A DNA stretch of 64,000 bases from Cutaneotrichosporon cavernicola (Eukaryota; Basidiomycota; Tremellomycetes; Trichosporonales; Trichosporonaceae), in the NCBI RefSeq assembly GCF_030864355.1, contig NC_083398.1, positions 992,001 through 1,056,000 of the forward strand. The letters run 5' to 3'. The position numbers and the translations under genes are program-made. The notes below the pieces were generated by a model. That model was not told the origin of the DNA and did no database searches. It saw only the letters and a list, made by a program, of their open reading frames with translations. This document shows, one piece after another, positions 56,031-64,000 of the stretch (position 1 is the first letter of the stretch; each line of letters opens with the position of its first letter).

Positions 56031-57152
56031 ATGCGAGTTCTCGCTCTCTTCACCCTCCTCACGGCCCTTGCCGCCCCGGCCGCCGCCCGCTCTCACCCCC
56101 GCCGCCAGTGCAAGGCCAAGCACACCCCCTCCGTTCCCAGTCCTCACCAGAGTGGTACCGGAAACAACCAGCTCAACATCCAGCCCGAGCACGGCCAGGA
56201 GGAGCAGCCCCCTTCGAGCGCCGGCAGCGACTCGGCCGTCCAGCCCTCCAAGCCAGTTGAGACCCCCGCTCAGACCCCCGAGCAGCCCGCCGAGACCCCC
56301 GCGACCACTCCTGCCGAGCCCTCGTCGTCGGCCGAGGCCACGCCTTCTTCCCCGGCCACCGATCCTTCCCCCACCGAGTCGCCCAAGTCGGAAGAGACTC
56401 CCGAGTCTGCCCCTGGCTCGGAGGCAGAGGCCGCCACGCCCTCGCCTTCTCAAGTTGCGCCCACGCCGTCCGAGGGGGCTCCTTCGCTCTCTGAAGAGGC
56501 GCCCTCACCTTCCGAGGCTGCGCCTACGCCTTCTGAAGCCGCTCCTTCGCCCTCGGAAGCCGCTCCTTCGCCCTCGGAAGCCACTCCCTCGGCTTCAGAG
56601 CCCGCGCCTTCGCCCACTGGCACCGCCCCCGACGCCGCCTTTACCCAGCCCTCTGTTACCGACCCCGCCCAGACTGGCCCCGATGCCTACCAGCAGACCC
56701 TCTTGGACCTCCACAACAACCTGCGTAGGCAGTACTCGGCCGGGCCGGTGACCTGGAACCAGGGTCTTGCCGACTACGCCGCTGGCCACGCAGACAAGTG
56801 TGTCTTCGAGCACTCGGGCGCTTCCACTGGTGAGAACCTTGCTGGCGGTACTGGCTCCGATTACGACCTGGCTGCCGAGTTCCAGATGTGGGCCAACGAG
56901 GCGAACGCGTACAACTTTGACAAGCCCGGTTACAGCGCTGAAACCGGCCACTTTACCCAGGCCGTCTGGAAGGGTACCACCCAGATCGGCTGCGCCTGGA
57001 AGGCCTGCGCTCCTGGCACCATCTTTGAGCCCCAGTTCGGCAACTCGCTCATCCTTGTCTGCGAATACGAGCCCCGTGGCAACTATGTCTCGAACAACAA
57101 CGACCAGGAGACGGCCAAGTGGTTCAGCGAGAACGTCGGCCCCAAGGCCTGA
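56031..57152 (+). CDS. Secreted CAP-superfamily (PR-1/Pry-like) protein
   Basis: A single exon encodes 373 residues. A clear signal peptide (VLALFTLLTALAAPAAARS) is followed by a Pro/Ser/Glu/Ala-rich stem of about 190 residues with tandem PSEA-type repeats (for example AAPSPSEAAPSPSEA). The CAP domain starts near residue 220: LLDLHNNLRRQYSAGPVTWN, LADYAAGHADKCVFEHSG, STGENLAGG, then GHFTQAVWKGTTQIGCAWKAC and LILVCEYEPRGNYV. The His-Glu pair of the CAP cavity and the disulphide Cys are present. Yeast Pry proteins bind sterols and lipids outside the cell. The domain is complete, and the stem probably carries O-mannose. No GPI signal is seen, so secretion or wall retention is expected. Confidence 0.92.
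   Translation: MRVLALFTLLTALAAPAAARSHPRRQCKAKHTPSVPSPHQSGTGNNQLNIQPEHGQEEQPPSSAGSDSAVQPSKPVETPAQTPEQPAETPATTPAEPSSSAEATPSSPATDPSPTESPKSEETPESAPGSEAEAATPSPSQVAPTPSEGAPSLSEEAPSPSEAAPTPSEAAPSPSEAAPSPSEATPSASEPAPSPTGTAPDAAFTQPSVTDPAQTGPDAYQQTLLDLHNNLRRQYSAGPVTWNQGLADYAAGHADKCVFEHSGASTGENLAGGTGSDYDLAAEFQMWANEANAYNFDKPGYSAETGHFTQAVWKGTTQIGCAWKACAPGTIFEPQFGNSLILVCEYEPRGNYVSNNNDQETAKWFSENVGPKA
56497..56612 (+). repeat. Tandem repeat coding for (A)PSPSEA units
   Basis: Consecutive units GCTCCTTCGCCCTCGGAAGC-like, the central two nearly identical, encode the stem of the CAP protein. Unit boundaries are imprecise. Confidence 0.75.
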
Positions 57153-57437
57153 TAATCTCGGTCCCATCTTTTGATTCATCCTTCCTTCGTAGTCCTATCT
57201 TTTGTTGTACAGAGCTGGTCTCTGTAGGGTTTATGCACTTATGGACACGCGAGTGTTGTGAATATATCGTATTATAGAGAAGCGGGTCGTGTCACCACAA
57301 TTAGTCGCCACCCAGTCATTCTCAGGCACCGATGATGTCGGTCGGTGAACAAGTCGTAGACCCCACCTTACGATCACCGACATCCACATCTCACATCGTT
57401 ACATTGCATCTCACCCCTCGCTACGCTTCCGCTCGCC

Positions 57438-60400
57438 ATGTTTACAGAAGGACGGGGCGATGAGAAGGCAGGCGATTACTCTGGTGCGCACGCTATCCCC
57501 CCCACCAACTGACGCCCAGGGCCATGGCTCCAGACGCAGCTCATGCTGTCGCTGGGAGTAGGCCTCACGTCCTTCCTCGTCTTCAGCTTCCTCCGCACAA
57601 GATGGCAGCTCGTCTATATGCCCCGCACCAAACTACAGGGTGGGTGTCGCTGCGTGTGCGCTGACTCTAGACTTCTCGCCTGCCGCCGCGCACGTCCCGG
57701 ACGTGCAGCAGCGCGGCTGGCGACGCCTATTTGGCTGGATCATTCCAACATTGCGCACAAGCGACTACGTCGTGCTCCAAACAGTCGGCCTCGATGCCTC
57801 GGTCGTACGTCGTGCTGTGGATGAGCTGACCTCAGCTCCTGAGCTTCTTCTTCATGTGTTTCTGTCTCTTTGGCCTCTTCTCCTTACTGTCCTTCTTCGA
57901 GGTCGTCGCGACCCTAATCCTCGAGCCTGATGTGAGCTTGTCCCAGGCCCGACTAATTCCAGGGCGTTGAAGATCCTGTGGATGCGATGGGCTTCAGCAA
58001 CGCATGGCCTGTCCTCAACGGCACGAATATGAAGCGCTCGTTCGAGGAAATCCTCAAGGACCCCAGGCCCCCGACAACAGTGTACATCACCTTTGTGTAC
58101 ATCTTCACGGGGCTCACGCTTTGGTTCCTCCACCGCAACTACCATTACTTTGTCAACGCGCGCCAGGCCTTCAACCTCGGTCTTATCCATTCGGTCAGCT
58201 CTCGTACAGTAATTGTCACGCAGGTGCCGCACTACCTTCGTGGCGATCGCCAGCTCGCAGAGTTCTTCGAGGGCTGCGGATGGAGAGTTGAGTCCGTTAG
58301 CATCGGGCGTCACGTACACCCAATCCGTGTGGCGCTCGACATGCGGACCTGCGCGCTCCGCAACCTCGAGCGCGCCTGGGTTGACTGGCTCGGCAACCCA
58401 GCCAAGGCAGAGGGATATACCCCCGACATTTACAGCAAGGCAATGCGCAACGTCAATGGCGGAGCGCCCCGTCAAAGGAGTCCAGAAGACGAGACTGATA
58501 CTACCCCACTCGTACAGAGCACAGGCGACGTCAGTACCACGTACGGCAGCACAGAGCTGGATCCCGAAGTGTTGCGCCGCGAGTTCAGCGACATCCACAC
58601 CGCAAAGCCACGCCCGAAGCTTCGGCCTCACTGGTTCGGCGCCAAGGTCGACGCCATCAGTTACTGGGAGAAGAAATTTGAGGCTGCGGATGAGGAGGTG
58701 CGGCACCTTCGCAAGACTGGAGAGTTCCCAGCGACGCACGTCGCGTTCGTGACCTTTGACGACGTTAAGGACACGCAGTGCGCGGCACAGGTCGTGACCT
58801 ACCGCGAGCACTCACAGATTGTGACCAACCTGGCTCCCGAACCGCGGGATATCATCTGGAAGCATGTGAATATGACTCGCCGTTCGGCGTCGATTCGCGA
58901 CATAGTGATTATGGGCATTATGACGATGGTGCTGTTGTTTCTGACGCGTGAGTGACACGAGAGGCGTTGTTGACAGCAGTGCCCACCAACGCCGCATTCG
59001 CGTCGCTGCTCTCGGACAAGCTGATCAAGAAACGCGCTCCGTGGCTGTGGAATCTGATGAACAACGATGAACGGCTCAAGGCGTTTATCCAGACTACATT
59101 GCCGTCGATCCTCGTCGCGACTTTCAACAGCCTCATCCCATTCCTCCTCGAATGGCTCTCGTACATGCAAGGCTTCCGCTCGCGGAGTGCCGTCGAGTTT
59201 TCGCTCCTGCGCAAGTGCGTTTCATCTGATGACTGGCCTGACCCCAGATACTACCTTTTCCTTGTCCTCTCAGTGCTCCTCATCTTCCTGGTGGCGTCGA
59301 CATGGCTGAAGTGGTTCGAGCTGGACTTGGGAAATAACCCCTCAGAAGTGAGCTCCGAATTTATGAAGAGCTGACCCCAGATCCCTAGAAAGCTTGCCGA
59401 GTCGCTGCGATCCTCCAACGCCCGCAACTTTATGGTCTCGTACGTCTGCCTGCAAGGAATGGCCATGATGCCACTGCAGTTCCTCAACCTCGGGCCGCTC
59501 TGCAGTCTGGTCTTCTCACGCATGTTCGCCAGGACGCCGCGCGACTTTGCCGAGGCAAACGCCCCACCCGAGATCAACTACGGCTGGGTCATGTCTCCGC
59601 CGCTGCTCATCTTCACCATCGCCATGGTGTACAGTGTCGAGTCGCCGCTCGTTGTCATGTTTGCCGCCGTGTACTTTGGCATGGCCTGTGAGTTGAACGC
59701 TTCATGTTGGAGCTGACGGCAGACTTTGTATACAAGTACAAGCTGCTGTTTGTTTACTTCAAGCCGTTCGAGGCAGGCGGCACAGCATGGGGCATCACCT
59801 TCCGGCGTATGATCTGGGGCCTCCTTCTCTTCCAGGTTTTCGTCACAGGCCTGTTTTCGCTACGCAAGAAGCCGACAGCCGTGCTCTTCATGGTCGCGCT
59901 GCTCGTATACACCTCGTGGTGGGGCTATGTCATGAACCGAGACTTCACCCCTTTGAGTGACTACACGGCCCTCAGCAACATCTGCGAGGTGCAGAACGGC
60001 GAGGGCGCTGGCGACGTCGCAGGTATCCCAGAAGCGCCGCGCTCGCAACAGCACCTCAACCTGCGGCGGTACGCGGTCAACGACGATACGCTATACGTCG
60101 CCCCCGCAGACTCGCGAACAGACTACTCGCAGCCCCCAATGAACATGTTCTACGATGGCGTCCTCAACACCGGACGTCGGCGGTACGCATCGCCGGCGCT
60201 GAATGGGCGCCTCCCGCGCCCGTGGTTGCCTACACCAGCACGTCACCGAGAATTCGGAGACGGGGTGGCGGAACGGCGTGGCGTTGTCCTCTCCTTGCGC
60301 CGTAAGGTAGCAAAGGGATTCAAGCGCAACAAGAACAGCTACACTGACGCTCCTGCCGACTCGCCCGTCAGGGTCATGGACGAGCCACCCCGCGTGCTGG

Positions 60401-60639
60401 AGGGCGAATCCAGTACGAGCTGGAACGTTAATCCGTGGCGTGATCCATCGCCCGCCACTGGGTCGCCCACGATCCCGACACCCTCGCGCTCACCAGGACG
60501 CATGAGCTTTGACTGGAGCTCGGGTGTCATGGCGTTCCCGGACGAGCATGTATGGGACGACGACGGCGACGACGGCGACGACTCGGCACCGGAACCTGAC
60601 GATCCTGCCAGTCCTGTGAGTTTGGTCGTTTCGCGCTGA
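57438..60639 (+). CDS. CSC1: Csc1/OSCA/TMEM63-family osmosensitive cation channel
   Basis: Nine exons (57438-57483, 57520-57639, 57671-57804, 57836-57931, 57963-58947, 58980-59214, 59248-59347, 59381-59687, 59723-60639) give 979 residues, with all phases correct. N-terminal helices include LMLSLGVGLTSFLVFSFLR. The cytosolic domain (TVIVTQVPHYLRGDRQLAEF ... FVTFDDVKDTQCAAQVV) is followed by the 7-TM RSN1/DUF221 region with APEPRDIIWKHVNM, LPSILVATFNSLIPFLLEWL, and YYLFLVLSVLLIFLVAS. The C-terminal tail is long, Pro/Ser-rich and acidic at the end (DDDGDDGDDSAPEPDD). Family members are plasma-membrane or ER channels gated by hyperosmolarity or membrane tension and pass calcium. Introns are 31-36 nt. 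Confidence 0.94.
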
Positions 60640-60775
60640 CACCAGTCGACGTACTTCCACCGGCCAGAGCGGCGGACAACCATCTCTGGACTGAGCTTGG
60701 ACGCACCGGCGCAGCAGCATAGAGAGGGCCGACAGTGATATGTATGATGTGCAGCTGTAATTGTTGGTAACGCTT

Positions 60776-60799
60776 GAGCGAGCGAGCGAGCGAGCGAGC
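60776..60799 (+). repeat. GAGC tetranucleotide repeat x6
   Basis: Six exact GAGC units in the short convergent gap between CSC1 and ATP15 stops. Confidence 0.9.
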
Positions 60800-60887
60800 A
60801 CGAGCACGCGCAATTCCGCGATTCCCTACTCCCCGCTTGTCATTGCCGTCGCGGCAATTGCGATCCGATGCATTTGTCTACCACTGT

Positions 60888-61458
60888 TTAGGCGTCCTTG
60901 TTAGGCTGGGGCTGGATGAACTCGGCCTCGGAAGGCTGGCCGTTCTCCCACTTCTGGTACTTGCTGCGTGTTAGCAATGTCAAATGTGGGGCAAGGCAGA
61001 GAGGTGATGACACGAGAGTGTGAGGGACGGCGGAGGAAGATGAGGTTGGAGCAGAGCGAGATACGAAGAGCTAGGACAGCGAGTGTGGTGCTGCTCTGCC
61101 GCCCGCTCCCCGTCCTGTCGCCAAGTGCCCGCTTCCGATTCCACTCGCTCCAACACGTCCCCTCGGCTCTCTTTGGGAATATCAACTCACGCGCCGACGG
61201 TAGCACGCTTCTCGGCGGCAACACGCTCGCTCTCCTGCAGCGCGGTGCGGACCGCGCGCGACGCGATCTGGGTGTACTTGTTCCAGCTGCCGACACAATT
61301 GGTGCGAGGATCGAATTGGGTGTGGTGGGTAAGGCGATGTGAGAGGGAGGAGATGGAGTTAGGACGAGTCGTAGCGCAAACGCGCAGAGAAAAGACGTCA
61401 GCATCATTCCAAAGGTAGTGGTAGAGACGTACGTCATGAACTGGCGCCAGGTAGACAT
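60888..61458 (-). CDS. ATP15: Mitochondrial ATP synthase epsilon subunit
   Basis: Three exons (61458-61433, 61286-61191, 60963-60888) give only 65 residues: STWRQFMT, then WNKYTQIASRAVRTALQESE and RVAAEKRATVGA, then KYQKWENGQPSE, ending NKDA. The pattern WR...KYTQIASRAVR..L..E follows the ATP15/ATP5F1E family (usual length about 50-62). This is a subunit of the F1 central stalk on the matrix side of the inner membrane. The two introns are 146 and 227 nt, so about two thirds of the gene is intron. The first exon is only 26 nt. Phases fit precisely. The gene converges on CSC1. Confidence 0.88.
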
Positions 61459-61930
61459 TTTTGCGGATATGTGTGGGGGTGGGAGGTGGTGAGCAAGAGG
61501 CGGTTGACAGCGAGCTCGAGTGTAAGGCCTGGGCAAGGACGCAAGGGGGCTAGGGCGGGTGAGGAGCGGCCGGGGTGCGGACTGACTGGCTGGGGCGGAC
61601 GGGCGGAAGGATCCGGGGCAACTCTTAATCCCGCAGTGTGGCGGCTTCCACGTGGCGGAAGCGTCCACCAAAAGTCTCCAGAGCTGGCTGGCTGGTAGGC
61701 ACGCACCCTCCAGCATGCATGCATAAACGCTACAATTGCTGGACGATTGGAGCAGAGATGTAGAGTGCGTGGCATAGTGTCTAGTGCAGCAACAGCGTCG
61801 CCCTCCCAACACCTCCCTCGTTGGCCTACTCCACTTGTAATGCAACATATACGAAGACGTGCATCGGAGCCTACTGTTCTAATGGCCGAGCCAACAACTA
61901 TGGTGCAACTAGAGTGCAACGGGCACCTCA

Positions 61931-63852
61931 TTACCGCGACTCGAGGGACCCAAGGAAGTCCGAGAGCTATCGTCAGCGCCATTCACATTCTTTTCCCGCG
62001 TATAAGCCTCCTTGCGCAAAGTGCGCTGGTCTGAGCAACTCACCCTCAAAGCACCAGCGCGGATCTGGTCCCCGAGCTGCTGCACGCTCGGGTCCGCCAT
62101 GACGCGGCCCGCAATGTCGCGCACGTTGCGCTCGAGCCCCTGTAGCGTCTCGTTACCCTCGAGGCCAAGCATACCATCGCCGCCGCCCGCATACTCGTCC
62201 TCCTCGTCTTCCTCGGGTCTGCCAAAGTACGCGTTCGAGCTAATGGCCGTAGCGCCCTGGAACTGCTGGAGGCGGCTCTGCGCCTCGCTCGATGCGGCTG
62301 CGTCGTACGTCCCGCGCCCAAAGTACATGTCGCTCGAGATGCCCTTCTGGGTCCCGAAGCGGTCGCGAGCGCTGTGGTTCGTGTCCTCCTCCTCAAACAC
62401 GGCACGAGACGTGCTGCTCTTCGTTGGGGCCGCGGCCGTAGACGCCACCTGCCCAAAACCAAGCTTGACGGGCACTGGTTTCTCGTCCTTGGCCATGCGT
62501 GTACTGCTGAGCGGCGTCCCAGTGCGCGACGAGCTGATGCCAGCCGCCTGGTTCTTGCGCCGCTCCTCCTCCTCGCGCGCCTTAAGCGCAGCAGCTTCTT
62601 CCTCCTCTTTCTTTTTATCATACCCGAGCCGCTTGACGCGCTCCTCCTCCTCACGCACTTTGCGCTCCGCCTCCTCAAAGTTGATCGTCGCACCCGCCTT
62701 CTTGGCGCCGAGCTTAGACGCACCCAGCTTGGCCCCGCCAAGCTTCATTGCCTTGGCCCCGCCGGTGCGGTTCGCTCCGATCGTGCGTCCAGAAGGGTTC
62801 GCACGCAGTGACGCCGAGCTGACGGTGCGTGAGCCAGTCGAGACAGGTGCAGAGGTGGTCGCGGGGGAGGGAGTGCGGCCGATCATGGGGGGAGGGGCAG
62901 GGGAGGCAGGCTTGCTGGGCCGCGGCGAGGGCGTCGGTACAGCCTTGTCCCAGTTGTCAAAGAAATCATTGTTGGTATCAGTCGCGGGCGTCGACGCCGC
63001 AGTCTGCATTGGTGTCAAGTCGAGCCCCTCAATGTGGATGCCGTCGGGGTACTGCCGTGCGTCCTCGGCGACGCGACGCGCTAGCTCCTCCTTGTACAGC
63101 AACGCCTGGCGCGAAGTGTATCGTGAACGCGCATCGCTGTTTCCGGGGGGAAGAAGACTAGATCCGCCGTGCTTCGTGAAGAATTCGGCGAGCGACTGGT
63201 TGCCGCCGACCTTGAGCGTGCGGAGCTGCTGTAGCTGCCACGAGTCGAGGTTGGTCGAGCTGGTGTGAGCGACGGTTGCGAGTACAGGAAGCACGCCAGC
63301 GAGTATTGCGAGGGCGAGTGGGAGCCGATAAGGGAGGAAGATGAGGTCAGAGGCCCGACAGCTCTGAGTGGGGCACGCGTCGCACCCGTTGCCGATCTCA
63401 TCTAGCCCCAGGCTAGTTGCAGCATTCGAAGAGCACTCACCGGACAAACGATATGTGGACACCGAGGTTACGGTGCACACTCGAGCAGTCGAGGCAGAGG
63501 TAGATGCCGAACGTGACCGAAGTCCATGTTGGGTTCTTGGCAAGGCAGTCGAAGCAGGTCTGGTGTGAGTAATCGTGAGTTGCGCGAGCGGCGAAAGGAG
63601 GGCCAAGCAGGCCGGTGGTGCTCCGCCATTGAGGGTCGGTGCGCGCTACTGGAGCAGCGGTGCACAGCGATGAATTTAATGCACGGGGAGCTAGCACAAT
63701 TTGGTAGCCAGCTTTAGCCATACACGCAGGGCAGCAGGAAGAGCGGCACTGCGATCCCCAAACAATCGCGAGCATATAGGACGCACCTTGTTGGCGTTCT
63801 GCGCCTTGAGATGCTTGAAAACCGCGACGGTCTGCTTCTTGGTGAGGTCCAT
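61931..63852 (-). CDS. GLO3: ArfGAP of the Glo3/ArfGAP2-3 type
   Basis: Four exons (63852-63787, 63559-63441, 63259-62044, 62043-61967 intron, 61966-61931) give 478 residues. The ArfGAP zinc finger is intact: [40 protein letters not shown] with C-x2-C-x16-C-x2-C and the catalytic Arg in SSVHR. The domain continues [18 protein letters not shown]. The middle holds a basic/Ala/Gly stretch ([18 protein letters not shown]) and a charged coiled-coil region. The C-terminal repeats [10 protein letters not shown] and [10 protein letters not shown] are the Glo3 motif that binds coatomer. The end is [11 protein letters not shown]. It stimulates GTP hydrolysis on Arf1 in COPI vesicle formation at the Golgi. 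Introns 1 and 2 are long (227 and 181 nt). The right end of the window beyond 63852 is 5' flank. Confidence 0.92.
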
Positions 63853-64000
63853 GTGCGTCTAGTTTCTCTTGTGGTGAGTTCGATGCAATGGACAGGCGAC
63901 GGGGAGAGATGAAAGATAAAGTGGTGGTCGACGTTGGTAGTCTGTAGTCGGACGTCACCATGCGCCCAATCTATCTATGGTGTCTGGCCGCCAGCGCGAC
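63853..64000. promoter_or_regulatory. 5' flank of GLO3 at the window edge
   Basis: 148 bp with purine/pyrimidine-biased sequence and no ORF that can be supported. Confidence 0.3.

Noticed and set aside
1..64000. CRISPR arrays, operons, Shine-Dalgarno sites, prophage
   Set aside because: The organism is eukaryotic. No regularly spaced repeats or bacterial gene organisation are present.

Overview
The window is nuclear DNA of a filamentous-type or yeast fungus, most likely a basidiomycete of the Tremellomycetes (Trichosporon/Cryptococcus relatives). This is inferred from the gene structure. Genes are GC-rich and densely packed on both strands. They carry many very short introns (mostly 31-50 nt) with GTNNGT donors, a CTRAC-like branch site and a close CAG/AAG/TAG acceptor, and the gene set is purely eukaryotic. 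I saw no plasmid, phage, CRISPR or rRNA feature and no convincing tRNA.

Layout. 1-9.7 kb: a minus-strand mitochondrial DEAD-box-like helicase (cut by the window edge), RNF10/Mag2 RING ligase, a plus-strand TMEM14 protein with a 5-nt micro-exon, the Rix1/PELP1 ribosome-assembly factor and ARS2. 10-20 kb: a NIPSNAP protein, a small orphan, an 18-exon coiled-coil protein with one in-frame TAG, and the Gid1/Vid30 subunit of the GID ubiquitin ligase. 20-28 kb: the ATAD2/Yta7 chromatin AAA ATPase and a PTS1 catalase whose second intron holds a terminal-inverted-repeat insert. 28-34 kb: an HSL-type alpha/beta hydrolase, a Ser/Pro-rich orphan and an AhpD/CMD-like protein. 34-42 kb: Nup42, an Rpd3-type histone deacetylase and mitochondrial ClpX (Mcx1). 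42-48 kb: a mucin-like single-pass membrane protein, a protein with a degenerate retropepsin-like domain, and the Rpn13 proteasome receptor. 48-56 kb: a small membrane orphan, an apparently intact telomerase reverse transcriptase, another orphan and about 2 kb of gene-poor DNA. 56-64 kb: a secreted CAP/PR-1 protein, a Csc1/OSCA channel, the ATP-synthase epsilon subunit and the Glo3/ArfGAP2-3 COPI regulator.

The genes do not form one pathway. Several serve protein turnover and quality control (RNF10, Gid1, Rpn13, ClpX) or nuclear RNA and chromatin work (ARS2, Nup42, Rix1, Rpd3, ATAD2, TERT). Neighbours are mostly convergent with 130-250 bp between stops, or divergent around shared promoters of 0.4-1 kb.

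The most unusual observations are the TMEM14 micro-exon, the nonsense codon in an otherwise perfectly spliced coiled-coil gene, the retropepsin-like protein that lacks an Asp-Thr/Ser-Gly triad and carries a GC-AG intron, the inverted-repeat insert in the catalase intron, and a roughly 45-residue insertion in the Rpd3 catalytic domain. I did not find a clearly new multi-gene system.
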